Source: Denitrobacterium detoxificans (lineage in GTDB: Bacteria; Actinomycetota; Coriobacteriia; Coriobacteriales; Eggerthellaceae). From it: a stretch of DNA of 64,000 nucleotides. Of this stretch, positions 48,430-57,760 are shown piece after piece; within the stretch, counting starts at the first letter, position 1, and every line of letters begins with the position of its first letter. The notes beneath the pieces are model-generated. The model was not told the origin of the DNA. It made no database searches and saw only the letters and a list, made by a program, of their open reading frames with translations. A program made the position numbers and the translations under genes. The DNA lies in the NCBI RefSeq assembly GCF_015062615.1, contig NZ_SUUH01000007.1, positions 1-64,000 of the forward strand, given 5' to 3'.

Positions 48430-50091
48430 TTGGGCGAAAAGTCTAGCATGGTCGAAGCGTCTTCGGGTGAAGGTGCCGTGAGCGCTGGAATGTCACCAGG
48501 GAAATTAACTCAGGGAAGCACCACGTGGCACCTTACCAATATCGATTTTTCGCGCATCGCTGTCGGCTCGTTTTCCCTAGGGTCGATTCTTGCCTGGTTC
48601 TGGATCGTCGTTGGTAGCGGCCGCATTCTTCTTATTGGGGATATTGGCCCCTACTTCGAATTGACTGCCGGTTCCGTTGCATTGTTCGCGATTGGTTTGT
48701 TTCTGGCTCCTAGGCTTCTAGGCGGAAGGCTGGCGAACAAGCCGAAGGCGTGCGCGATGATTCTAGGCGCCTTGTTGGCTGTGTTTACGGGGATAGCCTT
48801 TGCTCCGCAAATCGGCATTCCGATCGATGGGCTCCTCGTAATGATTTCGATGTGGGCTCTCGGTTTGCTTCTCGCCTTTCTCGTTTGCGGTTGCGCCGCA
48901 GTATTCGGGGACCTCCCAACCAGTCAGGGGCTTATCTCAACCGTGCTCTCTCTGCTGGCCATGCTCTTTGTCTATTTCTTCATGGATTCCATGCCTCCAC
49001 TCGGCGTGTACGCTTGTTGCGTGCTGCTTTTGCCGGCTGTGACATACGTGGTTTTCTATGGCATGCGCTTTTCGGGCGATGATGCTGCGCCAGCGGAGGA
49101 GGGCGCGCTTGGGTCGAGCCGCGACCAATATGCTCTGCCGCCCCGAAAGCCATTTGCGATGTATGCAAGCTTTATGGCGTACATATTCAGCATTAGCTTT
49201 GTTCGGGGCGCAGTTGCTATTGTGTTCAACGACGTAAACGTCTCTCGCGGATCAAATGGGAGCATCGTCTTTGCTGGCGCTCTGGCTGTGCTGATTCTCT
49301 TTTTGTACTTAACCCGCAAGGCGGGCCTGCCCGCTTTGCTGGGCGGCTGCTATGTATACGGCGTGCTCGGAACGGCTACTGCCGTGTCAATTCTCACGCT
49401 CATTGGGCAGGCGGGTTTCGTGGTGAGAATGCTTTCGCAGGCGGCATTTCTTTTCATTGTGATTCTTGCCTGGTGTTGCATGCTGGCGCTCGCGGGGGAG
49501 GGCGATCGGGCTTCGTCTAGGAGGGCGGGAGCCTTCCTTGGATGCATGGCCCTTGCTGCGGCGCTTGGTTGGTCTTTGCCTTTCTTGCTCTCTTTGTTCG
49601 ATGCCGATTCGTCGGCGATGACGACGTCGCTTGTTTTGTTGGGAACGGTAAATGTCGTTTTCTTCTTCTTCGCTTTCACTGAGAAGGATTTCAAGGAATC
49701 GGTAGTGGGTAATGTCGCACAGCCCGATCTGCGTGTGATCGTCGTTGACGATAATCTGTTTGGTGCCTTGAGCGCTTCGGCTGCTGGTGGCGGCGAGCGG
49801 GAATCTAATTGGGAGGACGGAAAGCAGACGAAGGCAAAGCGCGGCGCTTTTGTCTCCGCCTGCTTGGAGATCGCCGAAGAGGGCCGGCTCAGTGAGCGGG
49901 AGCGCGAGGTTCTCCTGCTGCTTGCAAAGGGCTACGACGCAAATTCAATCGCCGATCAGCTCGTTCTTTCGTATAACACGATTCGCTCGCATATTCGAAA
50001 GATATACACGAAGACGGATATCCATACCCATCAAGAGTTGATTGCGGTCATAGAGGCTCGCGCAAAGGAGAAGAAGAGGCAGACAAAGTAG
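48430..50091 (+). CDS. membrane-bound LuxR-type regulator, 553 aa
   Basis: About twelve hydrophobic segments (roughly residues 45-440) followed by a linker and a LuxR/GerE helix-turn-helix at the C-terminus (LSEREREVLLLLAKGYDANSIADQL, SYNTIRSHIRKIYTKTDIHTH). This layout, an MFS-like sensor domain with a LuxR output, is expanded in Eggerthellaceae, where such genes often lie next to the respiratory or metabolic operons they control. The start is uncertain: TTG 48430 follows GGGAGG by 7 nt; GTG 48409 and ATG 48448 are alternatives. It probably controls the oxidoreductase operon downstream. Confidence 0.88.
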   Translation: MGEKSSMVEASSGEGAVSAGMSPGKLTQGSTTWHLTNIDFSRIAVGSFSLGSILAWFWIVVGSGRILLIGDIGPYFELTAGSVALFAIGLFLAPRLLGGRLANKPKACAMILGALLAVFTGIAFAPQIGIPIDGLLVMISMWALGLLLAFLVCGCAAVFGDLPTSQGLISTVLSLLAMLFVYFFMDSMPPLGVYACCVLLLPAVTYVVFYGMRFSGDDAAPAEEGALGSSRDQYALPPRKPFAMYASFMAYIFSISFVRGAVAIVFNDVNVSRGSNGSIVFAGALAVLILFLYLTRKAGLPALLGGCYVYGVLGTATAVSILTLIGQAGFVVRMLSQAAFLFIVILAWCCMLALAGEGDRASSRRAGAFLGCMALAAALGWSLPFLLSLFDADSSAMTTSLVLLGTVNVVFFFFAFTEKDFKESVVGNVAQPDLRVIVVDDNLFGALSASAAGGGERESNWEDGKQTKAKRGAFVSACLEIAEEGRLSEREREVLLLLAKGYDANSIADQLVLSYNTIRSHIRKIYTKTDIHTHQELIAVIEARAKEKKRQTK

Positions 50092-50095
50092 CGCG

Positions 50096-51328
50096 TTATT
50101 CTGCGCAAGCGCGCGTGTCGAAGACGAATTGGCTGCCATCGTCTGCGTGTAGACGCCAGTAGCGGTAATCGACGGACGCGGAAAGGATGGCGGCAATCTC
50201 TTCTGCGCTTGGACCTGTGCTGTCGAGCCGGGAGTCCGGCATCTCTTCGGTGGCTTCTTCGATGCTGGCAGGGGCATCGCCCTCCGATTTGTCTTCCTCC
50301 TCTGCTTCGTTGGCGGGCGCCTTGAGGTCTATCTGCGATTCCTCCTCGGCCTTCTCGCGCTCCTCGCGCTCCTCGCGCTCGCTTTTCGCAAGCGCCTCCA
50401 GCTCCTCATCGGTGAGAATGCGCGGCATGTCAATTTGAGTGATTCGGCCTTCAGGCAGCTTGCCATCATGCAGCAGCTTGCGGAATCGTTCGATTTGCTC
50501 GAACGATGCGGTGTCGAGCCTATTGCCCGATACAAGGGGGAACGTAAATACGTAGGGGTCAATTTGCAGGTGGAACCGTTTCATGTGCAAATCCTCTATG
50601 CTTACCTGTCGTGCGTACGAGGGGCGGTTGATGGTCCTAAGCTCCTCGCTTACATCGCGGAGAATCCTTCGGGCGGCTGGCGCAAGTACGTCATGCCAGT
50701 TGGCGTTGGCCTCATTGGTGTCGTCCCAGAGGGGCCTATGCAGAAGGGAGGCGCGTAGGGTAATGCGAAGTGTTTCCCTCGGCTCCTGCTTACGTTGCTC
50801 CTTCAAGGCTGCGTACGTGCGTGCATCGTCGTTGGAGTACATCCTTACGAAGGCTTCGTCCTCTTCTCGCTTGGCGGCGGCCATTCGCTCCTGTTCTTCG
50901 CGATAGAGTGCGACGGGGTAGGTTCCGGTCGTTTCCGCAACCTGTACAAGCTGGTCATGCCATGCCTGCTGCTTGAGTTCTTCGTTCGTTTCTTCTAATG
51001 GCAACTCGCCGCCAGTCGTTATGCCTTCCTTCGAATCGAAGCCGATTTCCTCGGTGCCGTCGGAGGGCTTCTTCTTGGGGGTATTCTCGGGGTCGTTGGC
51101 ATCGTCCGTTTGGCCTGGCCCCTCTACGGCAATAAAATCGCTTTCGGTCTTGTGGGCGTCATCGGTTTCCTCGTCCAGCTGCGAATTGGTTGGGGGCTCA
51201 AGGCATTCGACTGATCGGAATTCGAACGGCGCGCTCTTGAATACGTTCTGGAGGGTGACCTTTGCTCCCTCGTCCAAATTCGCCTCTTCGGCTAGCGTTG
51301 CAATCACCTTAAATCGAGCTCGAAACAT
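50096..51328 (-). CDS. acidic protein of unknown function, 410 aa
   Basis: I do not recognise this protein. It is strongly acidic, with long Glu/Asp-rich low-complexity stretches (about residues 50-110 and 320-375) around a more ordered middle (about 180-310). It ends with a short ordered segment (VDYRYWRLHADDGSQFVFDTRA). There is no signal peptide or membrane span. The start at 51328 follows GGTGAGGAG. It faces the regulator gene tail to tail (4 nt) and is divergent from the 270-residue gene. Its composition suggests a flexible binding protein, perhaps a decoy or chaperone-like role, but this is speculation. Confidence 0.7.
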   Translation of the reverse strand: MFRARFKVIATLAEEANLDEGAKVTLQNVFKSAPFEFRSVECLEPPTNSQLDEETDDAHKTESDFIAVEGPGQTDDANDPENTPKKKPSDGTEEIGFDSKEGITTGGELPLEETNEELKQQAWHDQLVQVAETTGTYPVALYREEQERMAAAKREEDEAFVRMYSNDDARTYAALKEQRKQEPRETLRITLRASLLHRPLWDDTNEANANWHDVLAPAARRILRDVSEELRTINRPSYARQVSIEDLHMKRFHLQIDPYVFTFPLVSGNRLDTASFEQIERFRKLLHDGKLPEGRITQIDMPRILTDEELEALAKSEREEREEREKAEEESQIDLKAPANEAEEEDKSEGDAPASIEEATEEMPDSRLDSTGPSAEEIAAILSASVDYRYWRLHADDGSQFVFDTRACAE

Positions 51329-51461
51329 GCTTGCTCCTCACCTGTGTCTTCTTGCCCGACCGGGGCGTCGGGGCTCTTTCCACCGCCATTGTAGGTACTT
51401 CCTCCAGGGTCTCGAAACGTCCAATAAGCAGGTATTTCTCAAAAGTGCACGTGAGCGCATA

Positions 51462-51474
51462 ACTCAATTTGAGT
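51462..51474. promoter_or_regulatory. palindrome in divergent intergenic region, possible operator
   Basis: ACTCAA-T-TTGAGT is a perfect 6-bp inverted repeat in the 331-nt gap (51329-51659) between two divergent unknown genes. It may be a regulator binding site. The gap contains no other clear element; a CATACT at 51551-51556 could be a -10 for the rightward genes. Confidence 0.4.
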
Positions 51475-51659
51475 GAGGTTCGATTTCATGCAATTCGGAC
51501 GATTCGCGGAGTGGGTAATCATTCACCTGGAAAGTTTCGGCCCGAAAGTCTGCATACTACGATTTTTCGCGTGGAGAAGTAGATGGCGGTACGTCAAGAA
51601 TCGGGCTGGCTTCCCATGTGCCCCGATATGCCTGACGCCAAGCTAGAGAGGAGAGGCTC

Positions 51660-52472
51660 ATGGTGGCGAATGCCGTTGACGTTGAGGTCCGCATGCCCCT
51701 GGATGCCGGCACGTCGATATCAGACACGGAGAAGGCGCCTGTCGATCCGGTGCTTATTGCGAAGGAAAGGGATTTTGCCCGTAAATACACTGATGTCTCC
51801 AGCAATGAGGTGCAAGCCGATGGGGATGACGAGGCGGAATTCGAAAAGCGTTGCGCGGATTTGCGCAAGCTCATACATGGCAATCCCGCGCATCGCGAGA
51901 TTATGTACAAGACGCTTCGCTATTGCAGCCAACGTCGCGATTTCGCCGACGTTGAGGACATGATAACCACGAGTGATGAATTTCGTAGCGCACAGCAATC
52001 CCCGTTTCGGATCATCACGTATCTAGTTGACGCCAAGGGGCTCGAGCAATATGCCGTCGATGCCGAGGGGGAGGACGTCACTTCCGAGCGGTGCGAAGGC
52101 CTGACTGAGGATGAGGTCGACGAACTTATTGCCTCCTATCAGTTTGTTGCTACGGATGCGGGTAATGCCGTTGCGCAGGAAGCCGCTCCATCCAATCGAC
52201 TGTCCAAGCTCGCGACGACCATGCCTGATCGTAAGAAGGCGTTTATGGACGTTCTTGGCTTCTGCCAGGAATCTCGATCGATTCAGGAAATTGTAAATCT
52301 CTTTGACGCTGCCGATCTTGCCGGCATCAAGTCTCTTAACACCGCTTCCTCGGTTCCCGTGAAGGCGAGCTCGATCGTTGAAAAGCTCGAACGTGCGGGT
52401 GGCCTCGTATGGAACGACGGCTGGAGGACGACAAGAGAGGGGGCGGCTTTCCTTGGCGAGATGATGAAGTAA
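51660..52472 (+). CDS. protein of unknown function, 270 aa
   Basis: Not recognised. Soluble and mostly helical. The last 80 residues (KAFMDVLGFCQESRSIQEIV to the end, with VEKLERAGGLVWNDG and TTREG) look like a winged-helix domain. The N-terminal part is acidic. GGAG lies upstream of ATG 51660. It is followed after 59 nt by the molybdoenzyme gene with no terminator, so it is likely the first gene of that operon. A regulatory or accessory role for the operon is possible. Confidence 0.75.
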   Translation: MVANAVDVEVRMPLDAGTSISDTEKAPVDPVLIAKERDFARKYTDVSSNEVQADGDDEAEFEKRCADLRKLIHGNPAHREIMYKTLRYCSQRRDFADVEDMITTSDEFRSAQQSPFRIITYLVDAKGLEQYAVDAEGEDVTSERCEGLTEDEVDELIASYQFVATDAGNAVAQEAAPSNRLSKLATTMPDRKKAFMDVLGFCQESRSIQEIVNLFDAADLAGIKSLNTASSVPVKASSIVEKLERAGGLVWNDGWRTTREGAAFLGEMMK

Positions 52473-52531
52473 CAAGGCGACAACTGTCGTCCCCAGAAAG
52501 CAGAAAGCAAGAGAAAGAAGGAGGAGGATTA

Positions 52532-55390
52532 ATGGCAGCAAACAACATGACACGACGCAGCTTCGTGAAAGCGTCAACGCTTGCGACTGCGGCGACCGCA
52601 ATGGGCGTCACGATGTCGGGGTGTCTTGCCGAAAGCGAAGAAGACCAGGTCGCGGAAGAGAAGGAACGCATTGCCGTTCACACGGCGTGCCACGGTTGCA
52701 TCCAGCTGTGTCCTTGTATTGCCTATCTTGAAGATGGCATCGTGGTTAAGCTCGAAGGCGACCCTCGTGCTCCCGAGAGCAAGGGGAGCATGTGCCTGAA
52801 GGGCATGAGCCAGCTTCATACGGTTTACAGCCCCCGACACGTGTTGCATCCCATGAAGCGAGTGGGGCCGCGTGGTACCAACGAATGGGAGGTTATCTCC
52901 TGGGATGAGGCGATTGACTACGCGGGCGAGCAGATTGCCTTGGCCATGCAGAAATACGGCCCGTATGCCTACATGGGTGGCACGGGTGGCGGTGGTTTCT
53001 ACAATAGCCACGTCATCAGCCCGTTTTCGCATGCCCTTGGTGCACCGAATGGCGCCATCTCGCCGGGTGCGTGCCAATGCTGGCTTCCTCGCGTTACCAT
53101 TGCCGATAACGTATACGGTGGCGGTATGCAGGGCAATCAATCCATTGCCGACCATGCGAACAACGAGCCGTTCAACGAGTATTCGCCCAAGATTGAGCTG
53201 CAGGTGCTCTGGGGAGCGCAGCCGAGCACGAGTCAGGTCGCTCAATCTGGCCGTGGCATGGCCGATCTACGCGTTGGCCGTGGCGTGAAGACTATCGTCA
53301 TTGACCCAGTGTTCACTCCCGATGCGGCAAAGGCTGATATCTGGCTGCCCGTTCGCCCTGGTTACGATACGGGCCTCATTCTCTCGTGGTTCCGCTATAT
53401 CATCGAGAACAACCTGTGGGATGAGGATTTCTGCAAGTATTGGACGAACTTGCCGTTCATCATCAATCCCGATACCGAATTGCCGTACAAGGCGGAAGAA
53501 ATCTGGCCCGATTACGTCAATCCCGCGCTCGATCCCAATGATGTTATTTCCACTCCCGCGTACGTTTGCTTCGATGAGATCACCGGCGAACTGCAGCCCC
53601 TGCCGTATACGGCGCCGGAGGATTGCCCTGTCAATCCGCGCCTGCTCGCTACGGTGGAAATCAATGGAAAGACGTGCAAGTCCGCCGCTCAGCTCTACTG
53701 GGAAGAGGCGGAACCTTGGACGCTCGAACATGTCGAGGAGGTCTGCTGGACTCCGGCAGATCGCAATAAGGAGGCAATCGAGCTCTACGCGAAGACCGAG
53801 TATGCGAATATCTGCCATGGCGTTTTCTCGGATATGATGAACTGCTCATCTCAGGTACCCTTGGGCACGCTGGGCCTCGAAGTCATTACTGGCCGCGTGT
53901 ATAAGCCAGGCTCGTCGATGACGATGACCGGTGCGCGACCTACCGAACGCCAGTGCGGGTGGATTAACTACTCTGGCGGAATGTACGGCGTGGGCTGGAA
54001 TATCGGTTGGACGAAGGCTCAGAACGATCGTGCACTTGACGCGCAGGTCCAGGCGCTGAACGAACGTGGTGTCGACGGGGAGGCCATGCGCGAGCAGTGG
54101 CATCAAATCACCATCGACCGTATGGGTGGCCTTGAATATCGTGGCATGCTCGACTGGGGCCAGGCTGCAAATGGCCCTTCGCGCATTGCCATGACTACGG
54201 GCGATCCCTACCCCATCAAGTGCTGGTTCGATTGCTCTGGCAATAAGCTTGCCATGTTCGGAGATGTTAACAAGTGGATCGAAGTTCGTGAAACTCAGGA
54301 TTTCATCGTGCATGAATATCCGAACATGACGAGTTTCGACATCGAACTTAGCGACCTGTTCTTGCCCGTGTACGAATGGCTTGAGTGGGAAGGCGGTAGC
54401 GGCGCGGACATGATTGCCACGATGAACTACATGTGGCTTCGCCAGCGCGTTATCCACCTTGGCGAGACGGCTCATAACAAGGTTGTTATCGGCAAGGTCC
54501 TCGATAGCATTTGCGAGCACCTCGGAGGCGAGGACAAGGTGTACGACCGTGAGCGCATGCGAGGCGTATGCTTCTCCTCGACGGAGGAAATGCACGAGAA
54601 TTGGGCTCCTCAGTGGGGGTGTAAGACGTGGGATGAAGTCCTTGAGCGTCAGGACGAGCTCAATCCGCGCGTTATTCCGCCCGAGGCGTATTGGCAGTAT
54701 TACCAGCATGAGGATATCGCGCCAGATGGTCTGCCTGTTGGTTTCAAGACGCTGTCGCGCAAGGTTGAGCCGTACGCTACGGTGCACATCCATTCTTCAA
54801 TCGACGGATTCCCCTATACGTATCCGTTCACGATGCCTGAAATCGAACATCGTGATGCTATCTGCAAGTTCATTGAGCCTGTTGAAACGCCCGAGAATAC
54901 GCCAGAGTATCCTCTTACGCTCACATCGGGCCGCGTTCCCCACTTCCACCATGGAACCATGCGCCATGCTCCGTTTACCCGCGAGCTCTACCCTGCTCCC
55001 GAGGTCCTCATCAACCCGGCAACTGCCAAGGGCTATGGCATCGAGTCGGGAGATTGGGTGAAGGTCTTTAATTCTCGTGGCGACGCTCACGGCATTGCGA
55101 ATGTCTGTGAAGCCGTGGCGCCGGGCGTCATCTTCATGGAGCGCTTTTGGAATCCCGAGTGCTTCGACGACTCCCAGGAAACCATTAGCGGCGGCTGGCA
55201 GGAATGCAATGTGAACTGTCTGACGCTTGAAGGCCCTGGTAATGAGTTCTTTAGTTCGCAAACGTATCGCGCATTCCAGGTGGACATCGAGAAGTCTACG
55301 AGGCCCGATCGCATCTGGGTTGAACCGGAGGAGTTCGAGCCGTTCATGCCCACGCTCATGAACGAGCCTCAGACAGAGGTGGTGTTTTAA
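52532..55390 (+). CDS. molybdopterin oxidoreductase catalytic subunit, DMSO reductase family, 952 aa
   Basis: Tat-exported molybdenum bis-MGD enzyme of the DMSO reductase family. The signal is TRRSFVKAS with Arg8-Arg9, and a lipobox-like SGC at Cys31. An N-terminal [4Fe-4S] site is formed by Cys53, 56, 60 and 88 (CHGCIQLC...SKGSMCLKG). Later segments of the family include RVGRGVKTIVIDPVFTPDAAKADIWLPVRPGYD and the C-terminal molydopterin-binding end with GRVPHFHHGTMR and INPATAKGYGIESGDWVKV. The substrate (DMSO, TMAO, other N- or S-oxide, or an aromatic compound) cannot be deduced. It starts after GGAGGAGG and is followed immediately by an electron-transfer subunit. Confidence 0.88.
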   Translation: MAANNMTRRSFVKASTLATAATAMGVTMSGCLAESEEDQVAEEKERIAVHTACHGCIQLCPCIAYLEDGIVVKLEGDPRAPESKGSMCLKGMSQLHTVYSPRHVLHPMKRVGPRGTNEWEVISWDEAIDYAGEQIALAMQKYGPYAYMGGTGGGGFYNSHVISPFSHALGAPNGAISPGACQCWLPRVTIADNVYGGGMQGNQSIADHANNEPFNEYSPKIELQVLWGAQPSTSQVAQSGRGMADLRVGRGVKTIVIDPVFTPDAAKADIWLPVRPGYDTGLILSWFRYIIENNLWDEDFCKYWTNLPFIINPDTELPYKAEEIWPDYVNPALDPNDVISTPAYVCFDEITGELQPLPYTAPEDCPVNPRLLATVEINGKTCKSAAQLYWEEAEPWTLEHVEEVCWTPADRNKEAIELYAKTEYANICHGVFSDMMNCSSQVPLGTLGLEVITGRVYKPGSSMTMTGARPTERQCGWINYSGGMYGVGWNIGWTKAQNDRALDAQVQALNERGVDGEAMREQWHQITIDRMGGLEYRGMLDWGQAANGPSRIAMTTGDPYPIKCWFDCSGNKLAMFGDVNKWIEVRETQDFIVHEYPNMTSFDIELSDLFLPVYEWLEWEGGSGADMIATMNYMWLRQRVIHLGETAHNKVVIGKVLDSICEHLGGEDKVYDRERMRGVCFSSTEEMHENWAPQWGCKTWDEVLERQDELNPRVIPPEAYWQYYQHEDIAPDGLPVGFKTLSRKVEPYATVHIHSSIDGFPYTYPFTMPEIEHRDAICKFIEPVETPENTPEYPLTLTSGRVPHFHHGTMRHAPFTRELYPAPEVLINPATAKGYGIESGDWVKVFNSRGDAHGIANVCEAVAPGVIFMERFWNPECFDDSQETISGGWQECNVNCLTLEGPGNEFFSSQTYRAFQVDIEKSTRPDRIWVEPEEFEPFMPTLMNEPQTEVVF

Positions 55391-55969
55391 ATGAGGAACT
55401 GCATCGTTGTTAATCTGGACCGTTGCTCGGGATGCGATAGCTGCATCGTGGCATGCAAGCTCGAGAACGGCATTCCCCTGGGTGAGTACTGGAACAGGGT
55501 TGATGATATCGGCCCATTCGGATCGTATCCCGAAATTGAGAAATACTGGTTGCCGGTGATGTGCCAGCAATGCGAGAACCCTGCATGTGTGGCGGTGTGC
55601 CCTACGGGCGCTTCGTACAAGGACGCGGAAACGGGCGTTGTTCGCATTACGCGTGACGCATGCATCGGATGCAAGAGCTGCATGATGGCATGCCCCTATG
55701 GTGCGCGTACATTTCACGGAGAGGACAAGACCGTATACAAATGCGAGCTATGCCCGAGCGTGACGAAGAAGGGCGATGTTCCAGCGTGCGTGCACAATTG
55801 CCCCACGGCCGCGCGTTTTTACGGTGATTTGGACGATCCCGAAAGCGACGTTTCGAAGGAGCTTGCCAAGTACGAGGAGTCTGCCATTTTCAAGCTTACG
55901 GATACGGTGGGCGTTGGCCCCACTACAAGCTACATCCTGAGTCCCTCGATAGCGACCTGGCAGGGATAG
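55391..55969 (+). CDS. DmsB-like four-cluster ferredoxin subunit, 192 aa
   Basis: Electron-transfer subunit with four [4Fe-4S] cysteine sets: CSGCDSCIVACK, CQQCENPACVAVCP, CIGCKSCMMACP and CELCP...CVHNCP. It passes electrons from the membrane anchor to the molybdenum subunit. It begins directly after the stop of the catalytic gene. There is no own signal peptide, so it is presumably exported with the catalytic subunit. Confidence 0.92.
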   Translation: MRNCIVVNLDRCSGCDSCIVACKLENGIPLGEYWNRVDDIGPFGSYPEIEKYWLPVMCQQCENPACVAVCPTGASYKDAETGVVRITRDACIGCKSCMMACPYGARTFHGEDKTVYKCELCPSVTKKGDVPACVHNCPTAARFYGDLDDPESDVSKELAKYEESAIFKLTDTVGVGPTTSYILSPSIATWQG

Positions 55970-56006
55970 CTCCCCGGGACGAGCCCATCTTGTCCGTTCT
56001 CATGGC

Positions 56007-56041
56007 ATCCGCGCTAGAGTCTCCCTCGATCTAGCGCGGAT
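56007..56041 (+). other. hairpin between the Fe-S and chaperone genes
   Basis: ATCCGCGCTAGA (56007-56018) pairs perfectly with TCTAGCGCGGAT (56030-56041), loop 11 nt, no T-run. It lies in a 202-nt gap (55970-56171) inside the operon and may be an mRNA processing or stability element, or mark a partial terminator. The rest of that gap shows nothing else. Confidence 0.45.
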
Positions 56042-56171
56042 GGGCGCAAGGCGTCGAGTCGTCATCCAATCCTCCCATCGGCTCAACGTCTTGCGCCTTG
56101 CCGGAGACTGCGAAAGGCGGCGCCGGTCTGCGCGATTCACGCGAGGGAGAGCCAAGAAGGAGAAGGTAGAA

Positions 56172-56864
56172 ATGATGACGAATGAGACGACGGAATCCAC
56201 CATTGATATGCTTAGGGCGCGCTCGAGTTTCTATCGCGTGCTCGAAAGCTTCTATTACAAGAAGCTGACCGAAGACCAGATAGATTCGATGAGTGCCACG
56301 GACTATTCTGCGTTCGGGGAAGTAAGTCCAATCATCAAAGAGGGCTTCGATGATATCAGGCATTATCTAGCGCGTAATCGCTGGGGCGCTCGCGAGCGCC
56401 TGGCTGTTGACTTCACGGCTGCGTGGGTTGGGACGAGCACGTACGAGGGCCGCTATGCCGAACCTTTCGAATCTCTATTTCGTGGCGAGGAATCGCGTTT
56501 GGCGGGGGAGCCCGCAGCGGAGGTGTATCGGGCGCTCAAGCGGGCTTCGCTGAAGGTGGACGAATATATCCATCTGCCCTCCGACCATCTCTCCTTCGAG
56601 ATGGAATACCTTGCCATCATGGGGCTTCGTGCTGCTGACCAGCTTGAAGCGGGCGATTTGAACCTTGCGCGCGAGAATCTGGAAACGCAGCGAGCCTTTC
56701 TCAATGATCACGTGCTGAGTTGGTTCGATGATTTCAAGGCCCTTAGCGAGAAGATTTTGAAGACGCGTCTGTATTGCGGCGTGCTCAAGGTGACGAAAGG
56801 CTTTATCGAGTTAGACGATGAACTCCTCGCCGATGCGATAGACCTGCTTGGGGAAGCAGCGTAG
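56172..56864 (+). CDS. TorD/DmsD-family chaperone, 230 aa
   Basis: Cytoplasmic redox-enzyme maturation protein: all-helical, with the family stretch HLPSDHLSFEMEYLAIMGLRA and the final W-F-D-D-F region. It should bind the Tat signal of the catalytic subunit and delay export until the cofactor is inserted. The start at 56172 (or ATG 56175) follows AAGGAG; a longer frame from 56040 runs through the hairpin and is less likely. Confidence 0.85.
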   Translation: MMTNETTESTIDMLRARSSFYRVLESFYYKKLTEDQIDSMSATDYSAFGEVSPIIKEGFDDIRHYLARNRWGARERLAVDFTAAWVGTSTYEGRYAEPFESLFRGEESRLAGEPAAEVYRALKRASLKVDEYIHLPSDHLSFEMEYLAIMGLRAADQLEAGDLNLARENLETQRAFLNDHVLSWFDDFKALSEKILKTRLYCGVLKVTKGFIELDDELLADAIDLLGEAA

Positions 56865-56926
56865 CGCAGAATCTGAGGAGCTCTTGGATTTGTTTCGCTT
56901 GCGCTATCAATGGAGGTTATCGCGCT

Positions 56927-57661
56927 ATGACGTTTTTGCTAACTCTCGTCGTGACCATCGCGGTGGTCCTTTGCCTGAGGAAGCCGATGATGTCGGCCCC
57001 ATGGGCGTTTTACGTTGTGGGCGTCTTGCTTGATGTTCTGCTGCTTGCGCAGTGTCTGGGGATGCTGCCGAACGAATTAGACCTTGTAGTAATGCCGCTT
57101 CTCCGTCGCGGTTTTGTGGCGTTGTCGCTGTTCGTGGTCGTCATGTATATTGGTGTCTTCCCGTACAATGGCAAGGTGCGCAATTACCTCGCGCCCGTCC
57201 GCGCGGTGCTTTCCATCGTGGCCTGTATCTTGGCCCTTGGGCACATAGTCGTTTATTTTTCGCCTTACGTCACCGGCCTTTTCGCGGGGGCTCATTTTCA
57301 AGCGCCCATTGTCGCTTCGATGATTGCGGGCGTGGTGCTGCTCATTCTTTTGCTTCTCCTGGGCGTTACGTCTTTTCGCTTCGTGCGAAAGCGCATGCGT
57401 GGAAAAACCTGGATTAGGCTTCAGAAGCTGGCTTACTTGTTTTACGCGCTCATTTACGTGCACTCGATGTGCCTGCTCATGCCGCCCGCAATTAACGGAG
57501 GGTTAGCGGCTCGTGTCAGCGTCGTGGTGTATTCCGTCGTATTCGGCGCATACGCTATCGCTCGTACTGCCAGGATGGTCATTGACCATCGTGCGTCGCA
57601 GGCTGCGAATCGCAATCTCAATAAAGACCGACAGCGAGAGCTCGACGGTCAGGCTTTATAG
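56927..57661 (+). CDS. ferric-reductase-like membrane protein, 244 aa
   Basis: Integral membrane protein with about six spans resembling the ferric reductase-like transmembrane domain (MsrQ/YedZ group): LGHIVVYF and ALIYVHSM carry possible heme-ligating His, and TSFRFVRKRMRGKTWIRLQKLAYLFY is the usual link between spans. It may be a b-type heme protein giving electrons to the system. GGAGG lies 11 nt before the ATG. It is unusual as an additional membrane protein between the chaperone and the anchor. Confidence 0.75.
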   Translation: MTFLLTLVVTIAVVLCLRKPMMSAPWAFYVVGVLLDVLLLAQCLGMLPNELDLVVMPLLRRGFVALSLFVVVMYIGVFPYNGKVRNYLAPVRAVLSIVACILALGHIVVYFSPYVTGLFAGAHFQAPIVASMIAGVVLLILLLLLGVTSFRFVRKRMRGKTWIRLQKLAYLFYALIYVHSMCLLMPPAINGGLAARVSVVVYSVVFGAYAIARTARMVIDHRASQAANRNLNKDRQRELDGQAL

Positions 57662-57760
57662 CCCACATGCTGGCGCTCCGCGTGTTGGAGGTCCGTAGGC
57701 GGCTGCTTCCTCAAAGCGCTGGGCGCTTCCCGTTTATTCATAATGAAAGGATAGACAAAA

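Noticed and set aside
52532..55390. Assignment as a catechol dehydroxylase
   Set aside because: The genus-level context would allow it, but a DmsB/TorD/DmsC set fits a respiratory reductase better and I cannot see a substrate-specific motif.
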